From IMG/VR virus record IMGVR_UViG_3300007640_000036, positions 1 through 64,000 of that record: a stretch of DNA of 64,000 nt, one strand, 5' to 3'. The notes beneath the pieces were generated by a model. The model was not told the origin of the DNA. It did no database searches and saw only the letters and a list, made by a program, of their open reading frames with translations. The position numbers and the translations under genes were made by a program. The stretch is from a virus. Below, piece after piece: positions 18,519 through 27,294 of the stretch (positions are counted from its first letter, which is position 1; each line of letters opens with the position of its first letter).

Positions 18519-19895
18519 ATGTTTTTATCTGAATCAATGCAAAACAAGTGGCAGCCCGTTTTAGACCATCCTGATCTTCCTGAGGTCAAAGATAGTTATA
18601 AAAGAGCCGTTACTTCAATGATATTAGAGAACCAAGAAAAGTCGCTTAAAGAAGACGCTGCTTTCTTATCAGAAGCTGCGCCAACTAACGCAACAGGTTC
18701 TTCAATACAAAACTGGAATCCTATTTTAATTAGCTTAGTAAGAAGAGCAATGCCTAACCTTATCGCATACGATATCGCTGGTGTTCAACCTATGTCAGGC
18801 CCAACTGGTCTGATCTTCGCAATGAGAAGCAGATATGCCTCTCAAAGTGGTGGTGAAGCTCTTTTTGACGAAGCTGATACAGACTTTAGTGGTAGAAATG
18901 CTGCTGGATCATCTGTAAATGCTAAAACAGGCCCAGCACAAACTGGTGAAAACCCAGCTGTTCTTAATGACTCAATCGGTACTTCTACTGGTTACACAAC
19001 TGGTACTGGTATGACTACTGACTATGCTGAAGCACTAGGTGATGCTTCCACTAACGCATTTGCTGAAATGGCATTCTCAATTGAGAAGTCAACGGTAACT
19101 GCGAAAAGCAGAGCATTAAAGGCTGAGTACACTATGGAATTAGCACAGGACCTTAAAGCAATTCACGGCTTAGACGCTGAAACTGAATTGTCTAACATAT
19201 TATCTGCTGAAATCTTAGCTGAGATCAACAGAGAAGTAGTTAGAACAGTTTATAGAACTGCTGAAGTAGGTGCTGCTGATAATGACAACTCACACGCTGC
19301 AATTAACACAACAACTGCTGGTATATTTGACCTTGACACAGACTCTAATGGTAGATGGTCTGTTGAAAGATTCAAAGGTCTTATGTTCCAACTAGAGAGA
19401 GATGCAAACACAATCGCTCAGAGAACCAGAAGAGGAAAAGGTAACATGATTATCTGTTCTTCAGATGTTGCCTCTGCATTACAAATGGCGGGTGTTTTGG
19501 ATTACACTCCTGCATTAAACAACAACTTAAACATTGACGATACTGGTAATACTTTTGCTGGTGTATTAAATGGTAAGTACAAAGTTTACATTGACCCATA
19601 TGCTGCTAACATGGCAAGCAATGCGTCACCTACTAAACAGTACTACGTTGTTGGTTACAAAGGAACTTCTCCATACGACGCTGGTTTATTCTATTGTCCG
19701 TATGTACCTCTACAAATGGTTAGAGCAGTAGGTCAGGATAACTTCCAACCGAAAATCGGTTTCAAAACTAGATACGGTATGGTTGCTAATCCATTTGCTG
19801 GTGCTTCTGCGTCAGGAAATATTACTGCTGACGGTGTTGGTGCAATCAACGCTAACAGATACTACAGACGTGTTCAAGTTACGAACATCATGTAA
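18519..19895 (+). CDS. gp23: Major capsid protein gp23
   Basis: A 458-residue major capsid protein with a HK97-type fold (T4 gp23 is 521). The N-terminal 52 residues are a delta-domain propeptide ending in FLSE, followed by AAPTN, which fits gp21 cleavage after E52. Conserved stretches include NWNPILISLVRRAMPNLIAYDI, GVQPMSGPTGLIFAMRSRY, AEYTMELAQDLKAIHGLDAE and RTRRGKGNMIICSSDVASAL, each read in segments. It ends with YRRVQVTNIM. A strong GGAGAG ribosome binding site precedes it and an intrinsic terminator follows, fitting very high late expression. Confidence 0.97.
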   Translation: MFLSESMQNKWQPVLDHPDLPEVKDSYKRAVTSMILENQEKSLKEDAAFLSEAAPTNATGSSIQNWNPILISLVRRAMPNLIAYDIAGVQPMSGPTGLIFAMRSRYASQSGGEALFDEADTDFSGRNAAGSSVNAKTGPAQTGENPAVLNDSIGTSTGYTTGTGMTTDYAEALGDASTNAFAEMAFSIEKSTVTAKSRALKAEYTMELAQDLKAIHGLDAETELSNILSAEILAEINREVVRTVYRTAEVGAADNDNSHAAINTTTAGIFDLDTDSNGRWSVERFKGLMFQLERDANTIAQRTRRGKGNMIICSSDVASALQMAGVLDYTPALNNNLNIDDTGNTFAGVLNGKYKVYIDPYAANMASNASPTKQYYVVGYKGTSPYDAGLFYCPYVPLQMVRAVGQDNFQPKIGFKTRYGMVANPFAGASASGNITADGVGAINANRYYRRVQVTNIM

Positions 19896-19916
19896 TATTT
19901 GTTGAGAAACAAATTT

Positions 19917-19946
19917 AAGAAGGGCGCTTCGGCGCCCTTTTTTTTT
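19917..19946 (+). terminator. Intrinsic terminator after the capsid gene
   Basis: A GC stem GGGCGC (19922-19927) and GCGCCC (19932-19937), closed by the stable TTCG tetraloop and extended by A-T pairs, is followed by nine T residues. It ends the head gene transcript. Confidence 0.93.
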
Positions 19947-19966
19947 AGCATAAATAAAAGTAGATT

Positions 19967-20248
19967 ATGTTTTATACTGAAAGAATAACAATTTATAAAG
20001 AAATACCCATGTTGAAAAAAACACCATTTAAAGAGCTTCTAGGAATATTAGTAGTAGGTAGTATTATTACGTTATTAGCATTAGGTCTTAATTATTTAAA
20101 TCCTAAGCCAAATGTATTAGAAGAATTAGAAGAAAAAATTAAAAAAGTAGAACAAAAAGAAATTGTTTTAACTGAACCTGAAAAACAACTAGAAAAACAA
20201 GCTACAGAAAAAGAATGGCAAGAAGTAGATAAACAAACAGATAAATAG
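19967..20248 (+). CDS. Small single-span membrane protein (unknown)
   Basis: A 93-residue frame with one hydrophobic segment (LLGILVVGSIITLLALGLNY, about residues 24-43) followed by a Lys/Glu-rich helical tail. The tail is probably cytoplasmic and coiled-coil-like. An internal ATG at 20009 would give 79 residues starting MLKKTPFKE just before the membrane segment and could be the real start; neither start has a clear ribosome binding site. A CATAAATA late-like octamer lies at 19949-19956. Function unknown; a lysis-related or membrane-anchoring role would be a guess. Confidence 0.5.
   Translation: MFYTERITIYKEIPMLKKTPFKELLGILVVGSIITLLALGLNYLNPKPNVLEELEEKIKKVEQKEIVLTEPEKQLEKQATEKEWQEVDKQTDK
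20240..20247 (+). promoter_or_regulatory. Late-promoter-like GATAAATA giving a predicted leaderless start
   Basis: GATAAATA overlaps the stop codon of the upstream gene and ends exactly 5 bases before the ATG at 20253. With T4 late spacing (-13 to -6), the first transcribed base would be the A of the ATG. No ribosome binding site is visible for this gene. Confidence 0.4.
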
Positions 20249-20252
20249 CTGT

Positions 20253-20879
20253 ATGACAGTAACAAACTCATACACTAGACAACCAACTAAACTGGACTAT
20301 GCTAGTCCTACACAGTTTAAGTTTTCTATAATCAAGTTACCTAAAGTAGAATATTTTTGTACTACAGCAAATGTGCCTGGTATTACACTAGGTTCATCAG
20401 CACAAGCTACACCTTTTAAAGATATACCTATACCTGGTGATAAACTAGATTACGATACATTAAACATACAGTTTTTAGTAGATGAAAATTTAGAAAACTA
20501 TAGAGAGATACATGGTTGGATGACTGGTCTTGGATTTCCTAAAGATCATTCACAATTTAGATCATTACAGGCTGCAGGATCAGACAGATATCCTACAACA
20601 ACAAGCGAAACTTACAATAAAGAATTGGGACAAGTTGTAAAACAAACTTCAGATGATGGTGGTTTGTATTCAGACGCTACATTGTTTATATTAACAAGTA
20701 AAAACAATTCAAATATAGAAGTACGTTTTAGAGATATTTACCCAATATCATTATCTGGTTTAGATTACAATCAACAAGCAACAGATGTAAATTACTTAAC
20801 AGCAAGTGTAACGTTTCAATATAAACTTTATGAGTTTGCTAATGTAAGTGGTAGTGACACATTAGAAACAACTACTTAA
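20253..20879 (+). CDS. Tail-tube-fold protein (gp19/gp48/gp54-like)
   Basis: A 208-residue protein with the same pattern as gp19: an N-terminal FKFSIIKLPKVEYF strand, TTANVPGITLGSSAQATPFK, then DTLNIQFLVDENLENYREIHGW, mirroring SLPGMTVTEVAIPF and ILNDTNFLIRNAYERW of the tube protein. T4-like tails use related proteins (gp48, gp54) to start the tube at the baseplate, so a tube initiator, cap or terminator role is plausible. Which of these it is cannot be decided from the sequence. It lies apart from gp18-gp19, between the capsid gene and a radical SAM gene. Confidence 0.6.
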   Translation: MTVTNSYTRQPTKLDYASPTQFKFSIIKLPKVEYFCTTANVPGITLGSSAQATPFKDIPIPGDKLDYDTLNIQFLVDENLENYREIHGWMTGLGFPKDHSQFRSLQAAGSDRYPTTTSETYNKELGQVVKQTSDDGGLYSDATLFILTSKNNSNIEVRFRDIYPISLSGLDYNQQATDVNYLTASVTFQYKLYEFANVSGSDTLETTT

Positions 20880-20898
20880 TTATAACATATATAATATT

Positions 20899-22464
20899 AT
20901 GACAGTACGTGTAAGACCTAGAGATTTAAAACTTCCCGAATATATGACAAGAGGTGGTCCAGGCGACCTATCAATGCCAGGTAACGTCAACACTACAGAA
21001 TGGTGGCGACCTGAAAACATGTCAGAGCTTGGCAAAAAGAAAGCTGCTGAAAAAGGATCAATAGTAGAACAAGCAAAAAGTAAAGAAATATTTTGGTGTG
21101 GTATACCTTTTACACAATTATATAACGAAATAGATGGTAGATATCAAGCGTGTTGTTTTGCAGAACCTGATAAAGTTAGTACCATAAAAAATACTTCTTT
21201 AAAAGATTGGATGCACAAAAGTGCTTATATGAATGTATTGAGAAAAGAAATGACAACACCTATAAAGGAACAAAAAGATCCTTTAAAATGGACTAAAAAA
21301 CTTTGTACAAGATGTGTTACAGATGAAGAAAAATATGGCAGATCCAGAAGAACAAATTGTTTAAAAATTCACACAAATAATCATTGGTTCTGGGACGACA
21401 TTGAGCACATAGCAGATAGATTTAGAAAAACAGGTGAATATAAACTTGATAGAAGGGTATTAGAAATACAATTAAAGATATATGGCTCAGAGTGTAATTT
21501 AGATTGTTTTATGTGTCTTCATGCTAACTCAACTACAAGAATGAAAGTAGCAGAAAGTGGTGTATGGAACAATGAAATATGGACTGAAGAAAACGCAGGT
21601 GTTGGTATACAAGAATCAAACGAATTAAAATCAAAATATAAATTAGTAGGTAAAAAACTAAAGAAAGTATTAGAAGATAATACTCCAGGTTCTATAGAAC
21701 AAATATTAGAATTAGCACCTTACACACGTAGTATAAAAATTATAGGTGGTGAACCACTTATTATGAAAAGACAATATGAGATGTTACAGGCCTTAATAGA
21801 TAGTGGCGATTCAAAAGAAATTATTATAAAATTTCAAACAAACATGACAAAAATGGCAAGAGGTAAACATAATATGTTTAAGTATATACCCCATTTTAAA
21901 CTTGTAACTATGGTTGGTTCTGTAGATGGTGTAGGTAAAACTATTGAGTATATGAGAAGAAGAACAGATTGGCCTGAACTAGTTGACAATATAGAAAAAA
22001 TCAAAAAATATCCTAATGCAGTTGTAGATTTCAATGGTCTAGTTTCTTTTTTAAGTGTTATGAGATTTTATGAAGTTATAGATTGGTGCAAAGACAATCC
22101 TGTTATAGATCAAATCAATTGGGCTATGTTAGAAAACCCAAAACATTTTGCAGTACATAATTTACCTAAAAAAATAAAAGATGATTTAATAATAAAATAT
22201 TCAAAGTTTCCCGATATTGTAGCTGCATTAGAAAAGAAACCTGATTCAGATGTAAATATACAAGATACATTTCAATACTTGTTGCAACAAGACAGGTACT
22301 ATGTAGGCACTAAATGGGAATCACATTTGTTTGATGTATTTCCTGAACTAGAAGAATTTTACGACCCTAACTATAAGTCACCAAACGAGTTAGATAGAAG
22401 GATGCAAACGGAATTAAAAAAAGGTATTGATAAGGCATATGAAATCCCAGACTTATTAACTTAA
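20899..22464 (+). CDS. Radical SAM enzyme with N-terminal Cys-rich (SPASM-like) domain
   Basis: A 521-residue protein. The radical SAM cluster motif CxxxCxxC is C199-C203-C206 (CNLDCFMC) and the SAM-binding GGEP motif is residues 283-286 (IIGGEPLIM). The N-terminal part holds more cysteines: C67, C85-C86 (QACCF), C136-C139 (CTRC) and C154. Their spacing recalls an auxiliary Fe-S (SPASM/twitch) domain, normally C-terminal to the radical SAM barrel; here it comes first. Such enzymes usually modify peptides or small molecules. No substrate peptide is obvious next door. The C-terminal 200 residues continue the barrel and add a helical tail. Expression may be late. The family assignment is firm; the substrate is unknown. 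Confidence 0.8.
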   Translation: MTVRVRPRDLKLPEYMTRGGPGDLSMPGNVNTTEWWRPENMSELGKKKAAEKGSIVEQAKSKEIFWCGIPFTQLYNEIDGRYQACCFAEPDKVSTIKNTSLKDWMHKSAYMNVLRKEMTTPIKEQKDPLKWTKKLCTRCVTDEEKYGRSRRTNCLKIHTNNHWFWDDIEHIADRFRKTGEYKLDRRVLEIQLKIYGSECNLDCFMCLHANSTTRMKVAESGVWNNEIWTEENAGVGIQESNELKSKYKLVGKKLKKVLEDNTPGSIEQILELAPYTRSIKIIGGEPLIMKRQYEMLQALIDSGDSKEIIIKFQTNMTKMARGKHNMFKYIPHFKLVTMVGSVDGVGKTIEYMRRRTDWPELVDNIEKIKKYPNAVVDFNGLVSFLSVMRFYEVIDWCKDNPVIDQINWAMLENPKHFAVHNLPKKIKDDLIIKYSKFPDIVAALEKKPDSDVNIQDTFQYLLQQDRYYVGTKWESHLFDVFPELEEFYDPNYKSPNELDRRMQTELKKGIDKAYEIPDLLT

Positions 22465-22494
22465 TATATACTATAACAATATAATGGAGATATT

Positions 22495-22923
22495 ATGACA
22501 TTTGACGAACTACAGGCACTCGCCGATGAAGACCTAAAAATAAATGATACTGAACTTGATTTAGAATCATTAAAAACACCACAACTACACAACAAGTATA
22601 TGAAGTTTCATAATCAATATACTAATCTATTGAAGAAGGCTGAGCAAGACTTGGCAAGATTAACAAGAGAAAAATGGGAATACTATACAGGCAAGGCAGA
22701 CCCTAGTGTGTATCAAGTAAAACCTTTTAATTTAAAAATATTAAAACAAGATGTTGACAAATATCTTAAATCAGATGATGAACTTATTAAGTTAGATCAA
22801 AAAGTAACTTATATACAAAGTGTTGTTGACTACCTAGATAGAACAGTTAAGATTATTTCTAATCGTGGTTTTCAAATAAAGAACGCTATAGACTGGCGTA
22901 AGTTTACATCTGGCGTAATCTAA
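22495..22923 (+). CDS. uvsY: Recombination mediator UvsY
   Basis: A 142-residue protein matching T4 UvsY (137), the mediator that loads UvsX recombinase on gp32-covered single strands. The diagnostic segment is DLARLTREKWEYYTGKAD, followed by a helical C-terminal part ending RDNG-like in T4 and NRGFQIKNAIDWRKF here. It is followed after 1 base by uvsW, the typical uvsY-uvsW pair. A GGAGAT ribosome binding site precedes the ATG. Confidence 0.92.
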   Translation: MTFDELQALADEDLKINDTELDLESLKTPQLHNKYMKFHNQYTNLLKKAEQDLARLTREKWEYYTGKADPSVYQVKPFNLKILKQDVDKYLKSDDELIKLDQKVTYIQSVVDYLDRTVKIISNRGFQIKNAIDWRKFTSGVI

Positions 22924-22924
22924 A

Positions 22925-24388
22925 ATGCAAAACATCATAGTTGACAAGGTCAATGACGTGTACCTACGTATTGACGCAGACGCAAGCATCCGTAGAGAGT
23001 TATCAGATTATTTCTCGTTTGAAGTACCTGGTTACAAGTTTACACCTCAATTTCGTAATAGAGTTTGGGATGGTAAAATACGGTTATACTCGTATGCTAC
23101 AGGTCAATTATATGTTGGATTATATCCTTATCTAAAAGACTGGTGTAAGAAGAAAGATGTACATATAGTCGAATCTAGTGAAATCCTTGCACATAGCAAC
23201 GTCACAGCCGCCGATATAGACGGCTTAATCAAGTCTTACGATCTGTCTATCACTCCGAGGGACTATCAAATTAAGGCTTTTAAGTTTGCATTAGAATATG
23301 AAAGAGGTCTAGTTTTATCTCCGACTGCCTCTGGTAAATCACTTATTATATACATGCTTGTCAGGCACTATATGAATATGATAAACAACAATATTCTAAT
23401 CATTGTGCCAACAACATCATTAGTAGAACAATTATACAAAGATTTTAAAGACTATGGTTTTGATGTAGAAACAAATGTCAGTAGAAAATATCATGGTTAT
23501 GATATAGATGAAGATAAACGTATAGTAGTATCAACATGGCAATCACTATACAAAATGCCTAAACAATTTTTTGAAGACTATGGTGCAGTTATAGGTGACG
23601 AGGCACACTTATTTAAGGCTGTATCATTGACAAAGATAATGACTAAACTAACAGATTGTAAATATAGAATAGGTCTTACAGGTACGTTAGATGATAGTAA
23701 AACACACAAGTTAGTATTGACAGGTCTATTTGGTATGGTCAACAAGGTTGTATCTACTTCAGAATTGATTGAAAGAAAACAACTTGCAAATCTAAAAATA
23801 AAATGTCTGAACTTAAAGTATCCTGAAACAGAAGCTAAAAAAGTATATGGTGTAAAATACTTTGAAGAACTAGAATACTTAACTCAAAATAATGCTCGTA
23901 ATAAATACATACGAAATCTAACCTTAGCACTTAATGGTAATACATTGTGTCTATTTCAACTTGTTGAAAAACACGGAGAGATTTTATATAAATTAATTAA
24001 AGAAAAAGTAGACCCAAAGCGAAAAGTGTTTTTCGTTTATGGGGGAACTGAAACAAATGATAGAGAAAAAATCAGAGCCATTACAGAAAAGTCGGATAAC
24101 GCAATTATTATCGCTTCTTTCGGCACCTTTAGCACTGGTATCAATATTCGTAATTTACACAATATTGTTTTTAGTAGCCCTAGTAAATCACCTATAAGAA
24201 TATTACAATCTATAGGACGTGGGCTTCGTGTCGGCGATAAGAAACAGTCTGCTACAGTCTATGATATTTCAGACGACCTTACATACAAAGATAAAAAGAA
24301 CTTCACATTAACACACTTTCAGGAAAGAGTTAACATCTATAATAGAGAAGGCTTTGACTATGAAATACACAGCGTGGATTTAAAATGA
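22925..24388 (+). CDS. uvsW: DNA/RNA helicase UvsW
   Basis: A 487-residue superfamily 2 helicase (T4 UvsW is 502). Motif I is SPTASGKS (K138), motif II is DEAH at residues 225-228 (IGDEAHLF), motif III-like LTGTLDD, and motif VI is QSIGRGLRVGD. The N-terminal domain with PGYKFTPQFRNRVWDGKIRL is specific to the UvsW family. It unwinds R-loops and branched intermediates, switching replication from origin- to recombination-driven. The stop overlaps the next gene by 4 bases (ATGA). Confidence 0.95.
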   Translation: MQNIIVDKVNDVYLRIDADASIRRELSDYFSFEVPGYKFTPQFRNRVWDGKIRLYSYATGQLYVGLYPYLKDWCKKKDVHIVESSEILAHSNVTAADIDGLIKSYDLSITPRDYQIKAFKFALEYERGLVLSPTASGKSLIIYMLVRHYMNMINNNILIIVPTTSLVEQLYKDFKDYGFDVETNVSRKYHGYDIDEDKRIVVSTWQSLYKMPKQFFEDYGAVIGDEAHLFKAVSLTKIMTKLTDCKYRIGLTGTLDDSKTHKLVLTGLFGMVNKVVSTSELIERKQLANLKIKCLNLKYPETEAKKVYGVKYFEELEYLTQNNARNKYIRNLTLALNGNTLCLFQLVEKHGEILYKLIKEKVDPKRKVFFVYGGTETNDREKIRAITEKSDNAIIIASFGTFSTGINIRNLHNIVFSSPSKSPIRILQSIGRGLRVGDKKQSATVYDISDDLTYKDKKNFTLTHFQERVNIYNREGFDYEIHSVDLK

Positions 24389-24846
24389 TTTCAGACGAAG
24401 ACTTTAAGTTTTTATTACAAGAAAGCAATGGCTGTAAAAAGGCATTAGAGATAGGTACAGGTACGGGCAAAAGTTCCGCAGCTTTAAAACTAAATTGTGA
24501 GGTGTACTCCATTGACAGAAACGATATATTTGAATATAATATAGATATAAACAGATTTATATGTGAAAGCAAAGATTATTGGAATGACTATCTACATTAT
24601 GACTTTGATTTTGTTTTCATTGATGGCTCTATAGGTAAAGGTGATTGTGAAGAAATACTTAAACGTACAAAGGACTCTTTTAAAATTGTATTCCATGATT
24701 ACATACCAGGTGAAAAAGATAAGAATACAAACAAAGGTTATTATAATATGAAGGCTTTTAAACAATGTGCTATAGAACAATACGATATAATTCAACATAC
24801 TGGCGGCTCTCATTGTGCCATACTAACGCTTAAGAAAGATAAATAG
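24385..24846 (+). CDS. Class I SAM-dependent methyltransferase-like protein
   Basis: A 153-residue protein with a glycine-rich SAM-binding motif near residue 20 (ALEIGTGTGKSSAAL), an acidic residue after the second strand (VYSIDRND), and DFVFIDGSIGKGD as the motif-IV-like strand, followed by FKIVFHDYIPG. This order matches small Rossmann-fold O-methyltransferases of the type encoded near sugar-modifying genes. The substrate is unknown. It is translationally coupled to uvsW through an ATGA overlap, which may only reflect compaction. Confidence 0.65.
   Translation: MISDEDFKFLLQESNGCKKALEIGTGTGKSSAALKLNCEVYSIDRNDIFEYNIDINRFICESKDYWNDYLHYDFDFVFIDGSIGKGDCEEILKRTKDSFKIVFHDYIPGEKDKNTNKGYYNMKAFKQCAIEQYDIIQHTGGSHCAILTLKKDK
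24838..24845 (+). promoter_or_regulatory. Late-promoter-like GATAAATA giving a predicted leaderless start
   Basis: The same arrangement as at 20240: GATAAATAG overlaps the upstream stop codon, ends 5 bases before the ATG at 24851, and no clear ribosome binding site is present. The repeated exact spacing makes chance less likely. Confidence 0.4.
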
Positions 24847-24850
24847 TTAT

Positions 24851-25318
24851 ATGATTAATCGTACTGAAGATAAACAGGTTAAGATAATCAGACTGGTTTC
24901 TGGAGAGGAAATCTGTTGTAAGTTTCCTTTACATAAAAATCAACTACCTGAAAACTCTAAACTATTAAGGTTACAAGAACCTATGCTAATCAAATACGTA
25001 CCTCGTATTACTGAACAAGGTATATCTGATTATATTGCACTAGTAAAATGGGTTGGTTTTACAGATGAGAAAATAGTTACTATTCCTGTTGATAAAATTA
25101 TTACAATATGCAATGCCACACCAGCATTTACTAAAAGATATAGTGATCTTTCACACTCACTAGAACACGCAAAACAGGCCTTACCAGGATTTATTGAAAG
25201 AGAAATGTCGGAAGAGGAGTTAGATAACGCCGCTTCCAATTATGAGAATGATATAACAAAAGATGATATAAAAGAAGTCGCTGACTTACTTAAAATGCCT
25301 TCAAAGAAGTTGCACTAG
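24851..25318 (+). CDS. Sm-like-looking hypothetical protein (paralogue of 40339-40635)
   Basis: A 155-residue protein. Residues about 10-85 read as a small beta barrel: VKIIRLVSGEEICCKF, then LQEPMLIKYVPR, IALVKWVGFTDEKIVTIPVDK and IITICNATP. The RLVSGEEI start is shared with RLYRLSSGEDVIG of the 98-residue protein at 40339, and both continue with a PMLIKYVP/PFVLIPM strand. The pattern recalls Sm/LSm-type folds, but that is inference. The C-terminal 60 residues are helical and acidic. Homologues appear to be common in marine T4-like phages; the role is unknown. Confidence 0.6.
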   Translation: MINRTEDKQVKIIRLVSGEEICCKFPLHKNQLPENSKLLRLQEPMLIKYVPRITEQGISDYIALVKWVGFTDEKIVTIPVDKIITICNATPAFTKRYSDLSHSLEHAKQALPGFIEREMSEEELDNAASNYENDITKDDIKEVADLLKMPSKKLH

Positions 25319-25391
25319 AGGGTAGCTAGGTATTCTCGGTAACAACCCACATGGGTATTATAACAACAGAATTAGATTATGTCAAGCACCA

Positions 25392-25637
25392 ATGAAGATT
25401 AGATTTTACAAAAGACTAGATGGCATGAGATGGCTGGGTTTCATACTCGCTATGATAGGTGCCTACATACTCTCAAATGCAGACCCTAACACACAATGGG
25501 TGGGTTGGGCAATTGCTACAGTATCCTGTACAATATGGATATACATGGGCATAAAAGATAAAGATATACCTAGAGCATTAATGGAACTTATGTATTTACT
25601 GCTTGCTTTAAGAGCAATATATAACTGGATGATGTGA
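25392..25637 (+). CDS. Small multi-span membrane protein (unknown)
   Basis: An 81-residue protein with about three hydrophobic segments (residues about 14-30, 36-52 and 60-78; for example LGFILAMIGAYILS and WAIATVSCTIWIYMGI). It is short and strongly hydrophobic with basic residues at the N-terminus (KIRFYKRLDG), so the N-terminus is probably cytoplasmic. There is no recognisable ribosome binding site. Function unknown. The pattern is also that of small transporter-like or holin-like proteins, but nothing specific supports lysis. Confidence 0.5.
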   Translation: MKIRFYKRLDGMRWLGFILAMIGAYILSNADPNTQWVGWAIATVSCTIWIYMGIKDKDIPRALMELMYLLLALRAIYNWMM

Positions 25638-25644
25638 TAGGTCC

Positions 25645-25672
25645 TTGACAATAACAAAGAATGTGATATAAT
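25645..25672 (+). promoter_or_regulatory. Host-type promoter for gp55, nearly leaderless
   Basis: A perfect -35 TTGACA (25645-25650) and perfect -10 TATAAT (25667-25672) are separated by 16 bases. The expected start, 6-7 bases downstream, coincides with the ATG at 25679, and no ribosome binding site is visible. Confidence 0.75.
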
Positions 25673-25678
25673 TAAACT

Positions 25679-26227
25679 ATGACTAAAACTAGAAAAAGAT
25701 CAGCACATTATGTAGATAACAAAAAGTTTCTACAGGCGATGATAGAGTATAAGGATAAGTGTGATAAGGCAGAAAAAAGAAAAAGAAAAGCACCACCTGT
25801 CACTAATTACATAGGTGAATGTTTTTTAAAGATTGCGAATCACTTATCTTACAGACCTAATTTTATTAACTATACATTTAGAGATGATATGATTTCTGAT
25901 GGTATAGAAAACTGTTTACAATATCTTAAAAACTTTAATCCTGCAAAGTCTAATAATCCTTTTGCTTACTTTACGCAAATAATATATTATGCTTTTATTA
26001 GAAGAATACAGAAAGAGAAAAAACAAACTAATATTAAATATAAAATGATAGAACAAGGAGGTATAGATGAATTTTCTGTACTACCTGGTGATACAAACAA
26101 CGATTACAAAAACCAGTTTTTAGAATTTTTAAGAAAGAATAAACCATCAACTGAAGAACCACAAAAGAACGAAATTAAAATAAAGAAAAGAAAAAAAAGA
26201 ACCTATACAAGTGTTTTAGACGTATAA
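25679..26227 (+). CDS. gp55: Late-transcription sigma factor gp55
   Basis: A 182-residue homologue of T4 gp55 (185), the minimal sigma factor that directs host RNA polymerase to late promoters. Matching segments are YVDNKKFLQAMIEYKDK (T4 YVNNKELLQAIIDWK), MISDGIENCLQYLKNF (T4 MIADGIEASIKGLHNF) and NPFAYFTQIIYYAFIRRIQK (T4 [20 protein letters not shown]). The C-terminal part is Lys-rich. Its presence explains the TATAAATA octamers before structural genes. The stop overlaps the gp47 start. An early promoter directly precedes it, as expected for a regulator needed before late expression. Confidence 0.95.
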   Translation: MTKTRKRSAHYVDNKKFLQAMIEYKDKCDKAEKRKRKAPPVTNYIGECFLKIANHLSYRPNFINYTFRDDMISDGIENCLQYLKNFNPAKSNNPFAYFTQIIYYAFIRRIQKEKKQTNIKYKMIEQGGIDEFSVLPGDTNNDYKNQFLEFLRKNKPSTEEPQKNEIKIKKRKKRTYTSVLDV

Positions 26228-27294
26228 TGAAGATCGCACTATTGAATGATACACACTTCGGTGTTCGTAATGACAGCGAAGCGTTTAGAAAATATCAGCT
26301 TAGATTTTATAATGAAATCTTTTTTCCATACCTAAAAGAAAACAATATTAATACATTGGTACATTTAGGTGATGTTGTAGATAGAAGAAAGTTTATTAAC
26401 TTTCAAACTGCTTCTATTTTTAGAGAACAATTTTGGGATAGATTATATAAAGAAAAGATTGATACACATATCATTATAGGTAACCACGATACCTATTTTA
26501 AAAATACAAACAACGTAAATGCTATAGAAAATCTATACTCATCATTTGATAAAGTACACGAACCATTTATCTATACTAAATCAACTGTTGTAGAGTTTGA
26601 TGGTACACCTATATTATTTGTACCTTGGATTTGTGATGACAACTACGATCACTCTATGGAAACGTTAAGAACAGCAAAAGCAGAAATTGTAATGGGCCAT
26701 TTAGAAGTCAAAGGTGTAGAAATGCAAAATGGCGTAATCAATGAACACGGTTTATCAAAATCAGATTTTAGTAGATATGATAGAGTAATATCAGGACACT
26801 TTCATAAACATACAGATGATGGTCAGATACACTACAATGGTGCTCAATATGAGATGACATGGTCAGATTACCAAGACCCTAAAGGTTTTCATATCTTTGA
26901 TACAGAAACAAGAGAAATAGAAAGAGTTATTAACCCTCTAACTATACACAAAAAGATAATATATGATGATAAAAAACATGACTATAAAAATTTTGACATA
27001 CAACCATACAACGAACACTTTATTAAATTAATCGTTTTACAGAAAACAGATAACGAGCTATTTGACAAATTTGTAGAAAGGTTGTATAATGAGATAAGTG
27101 TACATGATTTAAATATTGTAGAGGATTATTCTGATATTAAAGCTAGCGTAAGAGAAGACATATTAGAAATGGGCGAAGATACAGTTACATTCCTAAATAA
27201 TTATGTAGATCAATTAGAAACAGATATAAACAAAACAAAGTTAAAGGAATACTTAAAGTCAATTTACATAGAAGCTAACGACAACAACGTATGA
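26227..27294 (+). CDS. gp47: Recombination nuclease subunit gp47 (Mre11/SbcD-like)
   Basis: A 355-residue metallophosphoesterase (T4 gp47 is 339). Metal-binding motifs are in order: NDTHFG (residues 7-12), GDVVDR (about 48-53), GNHDT (about 88-92), then MGHLEV and SGHFHKH near residues 157 and 190. With gp46 it forms the Mre11-Rad50-type complex that resects DNA ends for recombination-dependent replication. It overlaps gp46 by 4 bases (ATGA), indicating coupled synthesis of the two subunits. Confidence 0.95.
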   Translation: MKIALLNDTHFGVRNDSEAFRKYQLRFYNEIFFPYLKENNINTLVHLGDVVDRRKFINFQTASIFREQFWDRLYKEKIDTHIIIGNHDTYFKNTNNVNAIENLYSSFDKVHEPFIYTKSTVVEFDGTPILFVPWICDDNYDHSMETLRTAKAEIVMGHLEVKGVEMQNGVINEHGLSKSDFSRYDRVISGHFHKHTDDGQIHYNGAQYEMTWSDYQDPKGFHIFDTETREIERVINPLTIHKKIIYDDKKHDYKNFDIQPYNEHFIKLIVLQKTDNELFDKFVERLYNEISVHDLNIVEDYSDIKASVREDILEMGEDTVTFLNNYVDQLETDINKTKLKEYLKSIYIEANDNNV

